From Myrica gale (lineage: Eukaryota > Streptophyta > Magnoliopsida > Fagales > Myricaceae): 64,000 nt of DNA. Made by a program: the position numbers and the translations under genes. Position 1 is the stretch's first letter; every line of letters starts with the position of its first letter. Of the stretch, positions 11,778 through 26,999 are shown one piece after another. The notes below the pieces were generated by a model. It did no database searches, was not told where the DNA came from, and saw only the letters and a program-made list of their open reading frames with translations. The DNA lies in NCBI GenBank assembly GCA_963930655.1, contig OZ005604.1, positions 3,854,001 to 3,918,000 of the forward strand. Reading direction: 5' to 3'.

Positions 11778-11979
11778 GAGATAGATGTAAAATCAGTCTC
11801 TGTGCTATACGTAAAAATTGATTTAGTCCTTATGATATGAAAACATCGATTTAGTCCTTGTGATTCTATTTTCGTTTGTTATTGGTCCTCCGTCAGGGAC
11901 TGATTTTATCACTTTCTGAAATCAAAAGGACTAAATCGATTTTTACTAATAACACATAGATCAATTTTACATTTATTCA
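11778..11979. mobile_element. Mutator-like MITE, 202 bp
   Basis: This is a foldback element whose arms contain gtaaaaattgatttagtcc on the left and ggactaaatcgatttttac on the right. The arms continue outward as atgtaaaat and attttacat. It is flanked by the 9-bp repeat taatattta at 11769-11777 and 11980-11988. The AT-rich repeat could partly be chance, but its position fits the ends of the arms. It lies just upstream of the PRMT10-type gene. Confidence 0.65.
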
Positions 11980-12162
11980 TAATATTTATAAAAAAATATA
12001 TAATAAGCGAGGAGTCTCCTGCTCGACCCGCCAACTTGTGATGACATGACAAAACTTTAAAGGCCGATGCAACAGCATTTAGCGCCGTTGCCCTAAGAAT
12101 CAAACCCTCTCTACAGTCTCTTTCTCCCTCCCTGAAGTCTCAAGGCAGTGGCAGTGTGCGAC

Positions 12163-15769
<3,607 letters not shown>

Positions 15770-17418
15770 GATAGCCAGCAGATCGTATATCTCGGATTTA
15801 ACCTAACAAAGGTACATCTAAAGGTATTGATGTGACCAGAATCATTACGTAATTAGCCTGCAGTGCCATGGCCCTCGATTGATCTGGTTCTTCAGGCCAC
15901 TAAGGCCTCCTTTGAAAGCAAGAATCTCTTCTCATACCTGAATTAGATCTGGTATTCCAGTTAAAAGAGTGGCTCCACTTAGCAGCCTCACTAAAGAACT
16001 TTTCACAACTAAAAAACTAACCAAATATGTTATGGTTTAGACAACTTGGTTGATTTTTAATCACTCTGCAATTTCTACCATATGACGCAACAAGTCAGAT
16101 GTTAAGAAAAAAGTTGATCATCCTGCATTGAACAACTGATTCTGTTGGTTTTATGCATTATAATTGGAAAATGTTGGGTGCTTCTCACTGATTTGTGCGG
16201 ATGAACTTGGTATTCAAAACATCTAGTATGTACTTTTCGAATCATGCTTACCTGTCTTGTATTTTTTCATCAGTGCATGATGGTCTCGATGTGATTCATC
16301 TGCAGATGCGCTTGGATGACATCTAGTGGGAAGAAGTTTGTAGTCCTGCTACAATATTTTGCTACATTCAGTCTGGATGCAATGGACATGTCCACCAGTT
16401 CGTTTCAGTGGCAACGGGATACTCAGATTTGGCTTTTTTGTCTCTAGAGTTCCGGGCGGAGTCTTGCCAGCGTTGTACACTTTTGATTGTTTTTTTTTGT
16501 TGTGTTAGAAATGACGAGTGATGATGCTTCAACTTCATCAGGATTTTGTTTACAGCATCAGATGAAAGCTGATATCTCCTGTTTGTGGAATTGTAACATA
16601 TGTCCATGACAAGAAAGAAATTTTCAACTTAATCAAGAGACAACTGATGGTTCTGTTCCACGGTTGTCAGGTTTTGGAGCTCGTGACTCGAAAATGGGAT
16701 TTTTTTTTTGTTTTTTTCTTTTTTCAAAAATCTTTTAAGGAAGTTAGTATCCCAGTGATGCATTTTGATTTAGCTAGAGAAATATGAAAGAGACATTCCA
16801 AACTGTAACTGGTGTCTAAAAACATGGAGAACTTGAAGCATTGTTCATGATTGAAGACCGTTGACCCCTCGTTCTTCTTAGAGTCCGCATGTGCACGTAA
16901 AACCATTTTGACCCGATATGATGGCACTGTCACTTGGGGTTAATGTCTTTTGCCGCGACTAGTCAAATTTCAAGTAGGACTTATCTTTTGCCGCGACTTC
17001 TCTTTCGTCATTTCTTTAGGGAGAAATCCAAGCCTAGTCTAGTGCATCTGCACCTTTGCAAACCTCTCACGCTTCTTCTCCGCCTCTCTGTAACAGATAA
17101 ATATGAACTACCTCTTGCGCTAATTCACGCTTAGACAGCTAACGAGTCCTTATTTTAGAGTTTTCCAACACGTAAACAAGCGTGCCTCGAAGTGTCCCCC
17201 CAGGCTGCTTCTAAATGAGGCTTACAGCCTAACGTGTATGGCTGTTTCGAGTTCAGAACATATTTAATTTCGAGAGTCAAGTCAACCCATGGAAAGTGGG
17301 AGGCCACGCACTCGAACCCTCTTCCAGACATCTTTGCCTAATTCGCAAGTAGTGTTTCCTCTCCTAAACGTCGGGCTTTTATTCTTTCGGGACTCCATTT
17401 TTTGACCACTTGACCTTT
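15770..17418. other. 3' region of PRMT10 and intergenic DNA
   Basis: The first several hundred bases are presumably the 3' UTR of the methyltransferase gene. A short imperfect direct repeat, tcttttgccgcgact, occurs at about 16947 and 16985. No further gene is recognised before the next promoter. Confidence 0.4.
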
Positions 17419-17427
17419 CTATAAAAT
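17419..17427 (+). promoter_or_regulatory. TATA box of the small membrane-protein gene
   Basis: The sequence ctataaaat lies about 72-80 bp upstream of the ATG at 17499. This fits a transcription start near 17450 and a leader of about 50 nt. Confidence 0.5.
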
Positions 17428-17498
17428 CTGGTGGGTCTTAGCTTTTCTTCCATATCTTCCCTTTCCACTGGTTGCTTTCCTTCTTATTATTCCCAAAG

Positions 17499-17756
17499 AT
17501 GTATAGGTCATCAAGCACGTCTCGAGCTTCAGAGGAGTTCTTGGTCAACCTGGTGCCTGCTGAAATGGGCTCCCCACCTCAGAAAGATGCATCTTCCGAT
17601 GACTTGCCGATGTACAATTCCTTTCCTGATGCAACCAAAAAGGAGGTAGCTTTCCCTAATAGGTCACGAGGAGAGGAGACCATTCACCTTATTCCGCTTG
17701 TGTTAGTTCTCTGTGGTTTGATTCTCTGGATTTTCTCAGATCCAAGTCTGGTATAG
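17499..17756 (+). CDS. Small single-pass membrane protein, plant-conserved unknown
   Basis: This single-exon frame encodes 85 residues starting MYRSSSTSRASEEF. An upstream in-frame ATG (17472) is less likely, because MYRS-type starts are what I recall from plant homologues of unknown function. Residues 1-58 are polar, rich in Ser, Asp and Lys. Residues about 63-80 (HLIPLVLVLCGLILWIFS) form one hydrophobic helix close to the C-terminus, followed by DPSLV. The layout is that of a tail-anchored protein with its N-terminus in the cytosol. A TATA box sits at a fitting distance. There is no signal peptide and no enzyme motif. Function is unknown; I am fairly sure it is a real gene because length, start and tail agree with that family. 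Confidence 0.75.
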   Translation: MYRSSSTSRASEEFLVNLVPAEMGSPPQKDASSDDLPMYNSFPDATKKEVAFPNRSRGEETIHLIPLVLVLCGLILWIFSDPSLV

Positions 17757-18528
17757 TGAAATCATATATGTAACTCGAATATTACCTCTTTCCTGCTTTG
17801 CTTCCTCTTCTCCTCTAGTGAAGCTTCTAATACTTGTTTTAGCAACTGGGTTTTGATTTCGAATAGAACTTAGAGAAACTGTATGGTTATTGCCAGTTTG
17901 GGCCATTTCTTTCTCTCCGTGTAATGCTTATAAAGTCTCTTGACAGTAAAAGGTTGTATGCCAATGGGGTCCTAAAGGCAGCTCTCCCTGGCGTGGAAAA
18001 CTGGCCTATCGTGCATGTTGTGTTACTCTTGGTGATTGGGGGATCTCAATGACAAAACTTAAAAGGGTCATTGAAACGAGGTTGATACGGCATTGCAATG
18101 TGCTTCAGACGTTCCTTTGCTCCTAATCTAGCCTTTTGCTTCCAAGCAACTTATACAGATATAAAACGTGGCTGGCAAAAAGGTGATTTGAACCTTTTTT
18201 TATTATTCTTTTTTTTTTCAAAAAAAAGAGTATTGCCATGAAAGTTTAAGGAATATTAAATCCCAGCTTAATGCTTTAAGCCTATAAGTTGGTAACGACT
18301 CACACGTCCCGTATATCTAGCCGAAACTATGAAATGAAATAAGGTGTTATATACTTAGAAAAACAAAAAAAGAAATAAGGTGTTAATATTTTTGGAGAAG
18401 CATCACACTATGCCCCGGTATCTATGGTTAAAAATCAATTAGCTTCCTTTAAGTTCTAAAAAATTAATCCCGACTCTCCATGTTAAGACTCTCCGAAATA
18501 ATTAAATAATTAAAATAAATTTTTTATA
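17757..18528. other. 3' UTR and gene-free stretch
   Basis: Presumed 3' UTR of the small membrane-protein gene, then AT-rich intergenic sequence. Nothing specific is recognised. Confidence 0.4.
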
Positions 18529-18537
18529 TATTTATTT

Positions 18538-19522
18538 GGGTTAATGACCATTTTCGTCCTTAGGTTATGACAGCTTCACAAAATTCGTCCTTCGGTTTTA
18601 TCATTTATCACAGGTAGTCCTTGGGTTTCATGATCTTGTCAAAATGGTTCTTCCGTCCACTTCCGTTAACGAATTGTCCAGTCAACTAACGGTATACACG
18701 TCATCACCAATCAGAAAGTGACACTTGTAACTTTTTTAAAAAAAAATGTCACGTCACTTTTATTAGGTCATATCATAAAAAAATTTCAAAATTAAAAAAA
18801 AAATCGTGAAAAAAAAAAAAAAAAACCAAACTTGTGGGAGTTGAAGAGCCACCGCCCAGCGGTGGCTCAGGAGGAGGGAGCCCAGATCTGGGCTCCATTT
18901 GTGGGGTGGCTAGCCGAGACCACCCCTTCTCCAGGGGAGGCGGCTCAGCGAGCCACCCCTCGCTTGTGGGTCCCCTCTTTGTGGTGTGGCCACAAAGGGA
19001 GCCCAGATCTGGGCTCCCCTCGCGCGGAGTGGCTCCCTAAGCCACCGGCCTCCCCTTCTCCAGGGGAGGCTAGGAGCCACCCCGCAAATGGGGGAGCCCA
19101 CCGTGAGGGGTGGCTCCCTACGCCACTGGCCTCCCCTAGAGAAGGGGTGGCAGGGAGCCGCCTTGCAAAGAGGGAGCCCAGATCTGGGCTCCCTCCTCCT
19201 GAGGGCTCTGCAACTCCAGCAAGTTTTTTTTTAAAAAAAAAAAATCACGAAAAAATATCTTATTTTTTATTTTGTAATTTTTTTACCGATGTGGCATAAG
19301 AAAAGTGACGTGAAATTTTTTTTAAAAAGTTACATGTGTCACTTTCTGATCGGTGATGACGTGTAGGTCGTTAGTTGACTGGGCAATTCGTTAACGGAAG
19401 TGGACGGAATGACCATTTTGACAAGATCATGAAACCCAAGAACTACTTGTGATAAATGATAAAACCCAAGGAAGAATTTTGTGAAGTGGTCAAAATCCAA
19501 GGACGAAAATGGTCATTAACCC
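18538..19522. mobile_element. Mutator-type foldback element with palindromic GC-rich core, 985 bp
   Basis: The terminal inverted repeats are about 250 bp each. The left arm starts gggttaatgaccattttcgt, and the right arm ends acgaaaatggtcattaaccc. The 9-bp repeat tatttattt flanks both ends (18529-18537 and 19523-19531), the hallmark of Mutator-like elements. The core (about 18832-19220) is GC-rich, unlike the AT-rich surroundings. It holds three copies of the perfect 20-bp palindrome ggagcccagatctgggctcc (18877, 18998, 19173) and many ggtggctc/gagccacc units. A 155-codon frame crosses the core, but it is low-complexity and repeated, and I do not consider it a gene. There is no transposase, so the element is nonautonomous. 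Confidence 0.88.
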
Positions 19523-19531
19523 TATTTATTT

Positions 19532-19991
19532 AAAAAATGTTACTTTTTATTTATATATTATTTTTAATAATTTTGAGAGCGATCATTGTAGTTGTGATAC
19601 TTTCATTAATCAATTGGCGTCGATTTCCTCGTTATTATGGACTCTTAAATGTTAACTTTTTATTAATTGAGTGCATTAATTTTTCCTCAATATTGTGTGG
19701 TCCATACAAACTAGAGAATTGATGGGATGTAAAAAGGTAACTCAATTTAATTCTTAGGTTTTGTTAGGTTTATCCATTTGTAATTTTAGTTTAGTAATTA
19801 AGCTCTTAGTGGTCTTCTTAAGATCTATGTTCGGTTTGAGTAAAAATGTAGGATTTTAGAGAAAGTATGAATATTTATGTTGAATAATGTTTTATTGGTA
19901 TTTATGTAAAGTGGAGAGATAAATGATTTGATGTAATTGTTTAATAAAAAAATATTATAGTTATGTGAAAAAATATAGAGAAAAAAAATTG
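19532..19991. other. Gene-free AT-rich stretch
   Basis: No coding sequence or recognisable element. Confidence 0.35.
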
Positions 19992-20132
19992 AGGTGATAT
20001 TTGTTTACCCAAAAAATTGGGCCCAAAAAAATACTTTTTAAACTTTTCACAAACTCCAAAAAACTTCAACATTCAAAAGATTCTCAAAATTTTAGGAATA
20101 TTCCTCAAAATTTCGGTAAACAAACATCCCCT
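19992..20132. mobile_element. Short MITE with TTTGTTTACC ends
   Basis: Inverted ends aggtgatatttgtttacc and ggtaaacaaacatcccct bound 141 bp of AT-rich sequence. The trinucleotide ttg flanks both sides (19989-19991 and 20133-20135), which suits a PIF/Harbinger-like 3-bp duplication but is too short to prove it. Confidence 0.5.
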
Positions 20133-20135
20133 TTG

Positions 20136-21238
20136 AAACCCCAAATAACGTTGATGTCATAACGGAATGCTGAAAAATGCTTGTTTCTTTTGAAAGTTTC
20201 CTAGGCTGGCTGCCATCCAAAAAAATCTCTTTGACCCACACAAATTAATAATCGATCTCTTAGAGAACTCCTCCATTGCAATACTTATATGGTCAAAGCT
20301 TTCTTGGTCTTTCAATGGAGAAACAGATAGGCCGTGTTGACGTATTCAGATGCCCCAGTCAAATAGGGCAACTAGCCCTTTGGGTGCCCTCAAAATGTGA
20401 ACACCAGGGCCAAGAGATGATTTTGACCCAAAGTCAATGAGTCCGGAGAGACAATAATTAGGACTCCATGTGCCCAATTCAATTTCTAATGCATAGATTC
20501 ATCCTCTGGTCGCTCCCCCGTCCCTTTCGTTTTAAAGATAAAACAATACTAATTTCATCATTACAACAGTATTATGATAACACAATAGATGGTTGGTACA
20601 GCAAATTGTACAATCATATAATAATATTTTAAATTTTGGAATTTCCAATTCATCTAAAACATTTACTTGAATCAAAGTCCTCAATTTTTCTAGACTAAAC
20701 TAATACTTGGGTTACTAAAAAAATCATCAGTTGATGAATTAACTTCTTTTATTTTTTGTAATTAAGCACATTTATATTGTCAAAATCATCATACTTTATG
20801 TAATCGCCAGACCTGTTAGCAACCATACGTGTTAGTGCAGTTATGTTATTTAAAACCTTCATGAACAAGTGATTAGTTGTCGAATCAAAGGTAATCTCAA
20901 CAGTTTGATATGCAAAATGGAGCTACAAAGAGGCAAATATGAATCTCACAATATCCCACTTCATTAATTCTTTAGCAACCGGAATCTAAGGATTAATTAA
21001 TGGTTTATAAACTCAAGGATTATTACATTAGGCGTGACTAAACTACATTCATTCCTCCCTGACAATATAACCCCAACCAAAATTAATGTGGGAAAAGAGA
21101 ATATATGACGTAACAAACCCAAGATTTTAGCTTTTTGAGAAATGTTTTGGGTATTTGCGCATATTTTTTTCACAAAATACTTCTATAAAGACAAAATATA
21201 CTGAGTCATGTCTTTTTAGTATTTATCATAAACTCTAA
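20136..21238. other. Gene-free AT-rich stretch
   Basis: No gene, RNA or clear repeat boundary is recognised. Confidence 0.35.
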
Positions 21239-21247
21239 TAAAATTTA

Positions 21248-21567
21248 GGCTTAATTAGTCCACTAGTCTTGGGGTGTTGCATAATTCCAAACTGGTCCTT
21301 AGGGTAAGTTTCATCTCCATAATTTTTTTGACCTTTAGGTGATCATTTTGTCAACTCTGAGTCATCTCGTAAATTGACAAAATCGAGTTAACAAGGATAC
21401 ACGTTAACCAATTGTCAATAATCACATGTCCCCTGATTCTCTAAATCACCCACCTTCCATGTATCATTAATCCCATTAATTTTACTTTCAGAATTTAGAG
21501 CGAAACTTATCATAAGGACCAATTTGAGATTGAGCAATACCTCGGAGAGTAATAGACTAATTAAGCC
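21248..21567. mobile_element. Mutator-like MITE, 320 bp, perfect 9-bp TSD
   Basis: The element begins ggcttaattagtccacta and ends agactaattaagcc. The arms run inward for about 75 bp (left: ccaaactggtccttaggg; right: cataaggaccaatttgag). The flanks are identical 9-mers, taaaattta, at 21239-21247 and 21568-21576. There is no coding capacity. It lies about 300 bp upstream of the presumed start region of the Agenet/ENT gene. Confidence 0.8.
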
Positions 21568-21576
21568 TAAAATTTA

Positions 21577-22924
21577 CCTTATCCTCAATATAAAAAATTT
21601 AATAAATAGAAAATTATTTGAGGCATCCTATGGAATTGAAAGATCGAAGGTAAGAGGTGCGTGCAGTACACACAGGAGTTTCCCCAATAGGAATGGAACA
21701 GTAGAATGCCCACCTCAAGAAGCTATTCTTGGGCAGTTGGCAACTTGGCATAGAAAGCATACCTTATTCCTTGTTTATTATGTTAATTTTCCTCTTTTAA
21801 AATTGCTCAACAAACTAAAATTAGATATTAGCAATTAGTAATAAAAGTCACGTACAAAACAACAAGAACAATCACAGGGAGACTGAAATTTGTGTGATTA
21901 CCAGAAGCCTCTCAGAACCCAAAAAAGGTCAGCTGAATCTCTTCGTCTGTGCTATTCAATTCGTATAATCTTGTTGTGCTCCGATTCATTTGCAGCGCCT
22001 TCTTCGCCTTTTTTGGCTTTGTTGCGTTCCATTCCTTTTTGTTTTGATTTCTGGTGCGAATTATTTTTGTGTGGTTGGGAAGTTCTGATTTTTGGATGTG
22101 GAGTCGAATATGATTGACTCTGTTTGGTTGCTGAGAAAACGGAGGCAAATAATAGAGTGTTCTCTGCCTTTTGATTCTATTTTATTCTTGCTTCCGTTAA
22201 TAAAGTTTTTGTTTGTATTTGTCTTGGGGAGATTTGAGAGATAAAAAGTGAAGCTCTGAAGCAGGGAAGCAATCGTATTAAGCTCAGTTCCGTGATTATT
22301 ATACGTTTTATCACTTTTCCATGATCAATGAGAATCTTGACACTTCATAATCTGATATCTCTTGCATTTTCTGACCACCTACACATGGCAGAAGTTTGTG
22401 TAGTGTCGTTATGACAAAGATATATCTGTTGTGAGTGAATATGAATGTTTGTATTCGATTTTCTCAGTTCTCTTCTATTTGCTAACTTCAAGATAAAGAT
22501 TAAGTTTAAGGAACACTAGTCGTAGTTATGTTTGATGCTCTGTTTTATTCTAGAGAAAATGAGTGGAAAAAAAAAGATCATAATTTTGAATTTTAGAGCA
22601 TCTATTGATGAGATGACTTGAGAAATCAAATACATACATACCTTACTTGACTGGATCTGCGTGATTTATTTGTTTGTTTGTTTAGCATTAGAGACAATGC
22701 GAATTAATACAGGAAAATAACGAGTTCAAATATATATTTTTTTGATAAACTATGTAGCTTCTATTTATGTTCCCTTTTTGTACCTACTCTTTCTATGTAA
22801 TATGTACGAAAAAACAAATAAGAATTTCGAATTTGATAAATCTTGGTTCTGATTTGTTTCTTACATTGATGTGTCATTGACAACAGGTACTCTGACTGCA
22901 ATTTGGGTTGTAATAGTGTGAATT
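21577..22924 (+). other. Promoter and 5' UTR (with intron) of the Agenet/ENT gene
   Basis: A splice acceptor (ttgacaacag, ending at 22886) lies 38 bp before the ATG, and CT-rich leader-like sequence lies at about 21900-22050. A 5' UTR intron of roughly 0.7-0.9 kb is therefore likely. The exact donor and transcription start cannot be fixed from sequence. Confidence 0.4.
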
Positions 22925-24546
22925 ATGGGATTCAATAAAGGGAGTAAAGTGGAAGTATTAAGCAAAAAGGAGGTTCCTTCGGGCTCCTGGCATTGTGCTG
23001 AGATTGTCTGTGGTAATGGCCACTACTACACTGTTAGATATGATGGCTACGGGCATGCCAATGGTGAGACAGTTGTGGAGAGGGTGTCCAGGAAGGCTAT
23101 TAGACCATGCCCTCCTACACTTGACATATTGGACAACTGGGTTCCTGGTGATGTTGTGGAGGTTTTTGACAACTTCGCTTGGAAAATGGCAACAGTAACA
23201 AAGGTTTTGGTGGAAAACTACTTTTTAGTTAGGTTGCTTGGATCCTCTATGGAATTTCAAGTCTTCGAATTTGACATCAGGGTGAGACAGTCTTGGCAAG
23301 ATGGCAAATGGGTTCTCGTAGGGAAGGTATTTCACATCCATCTATTCCAATCTGCAATTGCTTCTTTTAAATGCCCAATTCAATACGTGCAACACTTGTT
23401 GGGTTTTTCAAGTGTCTCCTTGTGTTCATTTTGTCTCAATTGAATTGCAATTTTTGAAAGTAGATGTGCTGATATAAACCAGAACTAGATTGATTTTAGG
23501 TTACATAAACAGCGATGTGAAGTGAAACAAAGTTTGTCACTTGCAGATCTGATATTGTGAAGTTATTTGGGACTTTTAGAGCTATATTCGTTACCTTGTA
23601 ATTACTATAAAAAAAAATTTCTACAGATGAGTACAGACCAAAAGGCAGGTTCCTATATTTGTTTTATGTGCGACCTTTTGTTTATCCTTGCTTCTGCATG
23701 CAGGGTTCTGGCAATTTCGAAGATGGAAAACGTGATGACAATTCAAATCTGAAGTGTAAGCTTAACCTAAGCTCCAACATTCGTCATACAAACACAAGGA
23801 TCAATATACGCGTAAAAGATGCCTGTTTTCCTGTCATAAACAGTGGAAATTTCCAAGAGTCTCGTGTAGTTTCGTCTAAAACTATAAAGAGAGGATCGCC
23901 TTATTGCTATTCTCAATTTGAAGTATATGGAGTTGCCCCAAAGTCTAGAGCAATAGAAAAAGAAGGCAAGCGTCACCGAGTGAAAGCTGCCAATTTATCT
24001 ACATTTCCAACACAGGTAGATGTTGTTGCTTTCCCGAGAAACGTGCTGGGTGAGAAGTTCATAAATGCTTCGTCTAAAAGAACAACTGGGATTTCTGAAG
24101 TGGAAGCAGAAAGGAGGAAGCCAAATGGCACTGTTGGGTGTTCACTTGCAAACTTGGAGCCAAATTATATTGATTCTGTAACATGCTCTGTTGGTAGTTG
24201 CAGCATCGCTGGCAACAGTTCCTATAAGTGGCCTTGTGATGTTTCTGCAGGTTGTTTTGATGATGATGATGGTCATTCTAGTGACGCCGAATCTTTTTGT
24301 CCTCGGGGATACGAGGAAGGAAATTCTCTTCTTCCTACGAAAAAGGAACTAGCTGCTGAAATACATAGGTTAGAGTTGCATGCCTACCGTTGCACTATAG
24401 AGGCATTGCATGCATCAGGACCTTTAAGTTGGGAACAGGAAGAAATGGTGACAAATCTTCGGCTTTCACTTCATATATCTAATGATGAACATTTGATGCA
24501 GCTAAGGAACTTAGGTTCTGTTGACACCAGCATTCCAATTAAATGA
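22925..24546 (+). CDS. Agenet (plant Tudor-like) and ENT domain protein
   Basis: Two exons (22925-23326 and 23704-24546) join in phase 0 to 414 residues. Exon 1 carries two Agenet repeats (about residues 4-65 and 70-134; for example KGSKVEVLSKKEVPSGSWHCA, continuing to YYTVRYDGYG, then WVPGDVVEVFDNFAWKMATV). These Tudor-like folds bind modified histone tails or RNA. Exon 2 is a long polar linker with an acidic DDDD patch. It ends in an EMSY N-terminal (ENT) domain at about 350-404 (EIHRLELHAYRCTIEALH). The Agenet-first, ENT-last order matches At4g32440-type proteins and is the reverse of the EML proteins. A nuclear chromatin-associated adaptor role is inferred; no catalytic motif is seen. Confidence 0.88.
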
Positions 24547-26790
24547 CAGTACAGTCTGGGAAGTATTTTCTTTGACTTCGTTTCTTTTCCCTCTAGCTGT
24601 AGGATCTGGTAAACATTTACTTAAATGGCCTCACTATGTTGTAAAAGGGAAGATAAGATGTTCCCATTTTTGTTTCTGTTTAATTTTTTTTTGTCCTATT
24701 TAATGACAAATTGTGGTCTAGTTTGTAGTGTATTTACCACAAATTATGCCAAGCAATAATTGTTTCTAAGCTCATCCTTGGGTATCAGTTGTTTTCTTCT
24801 TTTTTCATATGGGCTTCTGTTAGCTTATGCATAGTATCTTCTATGTGCAAGAAAAAGAACGTCACAGAATTACAAGCAATTAGCAGATGATGAGGATAGT
24901 ATGTTAAGAGATAACCATCTCCCATTTCTGCTTTACTACGTGAATTAACTGCTGATATCTGAGCCCTTTTATATAAGAATCTTATGTCATCACTGAAGGC
25001 CTCACAACTATTATGCTTATGGCTTTTCCGCATTGCATAAGTCGCCTAATCTTCCCTCTTTCTTCTGTGTTATGGAGTTGGTATGATTGTTTGTTCAGAA
25101 TTCCTCATGTAGAAAGAAAGCTATTTCATGCTTTCTACTTTAATATGATTTGTTGTGGTATTTATCACTTGAACACAATTCGTTCTATGCCATTGGCACT
25201 TGGTAGTGACTAATGTGACAAATTACATTTGGGGACATTATTGATACTTCCCCTGCGTTTTCCAGGGCCAAAGTAGGAGGCTTTTGCGCCTCACTTCCAA
25301 ATTTCTAAAGATCATGTTGGGGTTATGCTACTGCTACTGCTTTCATTTTTTTCTGTGGTCACTGCATTCTTCCATTTCAGGCCACCTGTGAGCCTTAGAT
25401 ATCTGTGTTTCTGAAGGATGTAGGGCCAGAATCTGTGGCTGCCATGGATGACCTGATATGTGGATGGTTGAAGGTTTCATTTCAAACCTTTGCTTCAGCT
25501 TATCCCTGCCTGCTGATGTGTGCTTTATTCACCATAGGTTTTAGATCCTATGCAAGTTTCCTATGTCATGTATTTTACTCTACTCGGAAAAGAGTTGAAA
25601 ATTTTTGAATCCTGATTTGACAGACCTGCAAATATTGAAACGCCATTCTTTCGACCGTCCACGGTATGTAGGGGCGAAGTCTGTGGAAGAGAATATCAGA
25701 TAGCGGTTGCTCTCCTTGTACACATGCACTGAATAGTCGATAAGAGCACTGAAGCTACGAATTTAAATCAAATAGGTTATAGCCTTTGGAAAGATGGCAT
25801 TACATGAAGAAATCAACTAGCACCAATCTTTGCCTGGAGGAAATATGTTTGTTTCTATTGTCTGGAGCCCAATGATGCTAGAAGGAAACTTGCTCCAATG
25901 TAAATTTCTTGAACTTCTTGGAGACTCAATCAAGACTTCAATTGAGTTTATAATATGACATTCTTCAATCGCAAATTGATGTTCTTAATGCCTGTTATTG
26001 CATTTACAGGACTATTACATAGAGATAGGTGAAATATTTTGAAATCTCAACCCAAACTCACAAGGAAATGCTAACCAACCACTTCATTGAAAAATGGCAA
26101 TGTCTGAGGCTGAATACCATCTTATTCGTTTCTTGATCATTTGATCACTTTTTGGGTCCCATTTCGGAAGAAGTTGGCAATGCTTCCGAGTATGACTTGA
26201 ACCAGATAGGTAAGACATGACTTTTAAGCATTGTTCTTATGAATTATAGTTACGGACTTTTGACAAAACAGATAAATGGAAATACTCATTGGTGTGGCAA
26301 TTTAAAATATCTTTTCAGGTCTAGATAGACGTATCCAAATGGTAAGTCCTCATCATTGTACTTTTATTGCACTTAAGCTCTGATGCTTGTCTCCTGGAAA
26401 TTGTGAAGTTCTTGTGTTACTCATACTCATACCCTCGAATATTAAAACTAGATAATTATTTAGGCACCCTGGAGCAATTACTTTGTCCCAAGTTGTCCGA
26501 GTAGATTGAAATTCTAGCCAAGGTTGACAGTCTTAAGCTCTTTGTAGACATAGATAGTACATGATCCAGTGACCTACATATCCAGATTTTCACATTCTGG
26601 TTATTTCCATGGGAAATCTGTTGGTCTGCAGCTCAGTAAGAAATTGTCCAACTCTCGTGGTGAAACAGATACCTGCATCCTATTTTCGTTACTGATTTTC
26701 CAGCTGATGTCTCTTCAGTTGTTCCTAATTATTGCAGTTTCCTGAATAATTCTGTATTACACGATCTGACTGTGAGTGTTGATAGCCCTC
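24547..26790. other. 3' UTR and gene-free stretch
   Basis: Begins with the presumed 3' UTR of the Agenet/ENT gene. A possible noncoding exon (about 25382-25473) has an acceptor ttcag before it and a donor-like gaag|gtttca after it, but no coding continuity. Otherwise I see nothing I can name. Confidence 0.3.
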
Positions 26791-26799
26791 AATTCCTCA

Positions 26800-26999
26800 T
26801 CTCTGCCTAAAGCTCTGATCATTTAGCCAAGTTGGGTATAGGTTTCTTTTGGTTGAGTTACACCTCTTTGTGAGGCCTTTTATTCTAGTTTTGAGTCTCT
26901 CCTCGTTGTGAGGCTTTAGGTTTCTTTTTCTTACCTGGTTAGGCCCATCTTTGTATAGTTCTTTAGGAATCAATATACTTACCAGTTACCAAAAAAAAA
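26800..26999 (+). mobile_element. Possible LINE 3' end with A-tail
   Basis: The sequence tttgtatagttctttaggaa, followed by tcaatatacttaccagttacc and a run of A (26991-26999), has the look of plant L1 3' termini. No coding part or target duplication was found, so this is only a tentative, heavily truncated copy. Confidence 0.35.

Noticed and set aside
18832-19299. 155-codon frame in the Mutator-type core as a protein gene
   Set aside because: The peptide is low-complexity and follows the DNA repeats and palindromes; overlapping frames on both strands are equally open.
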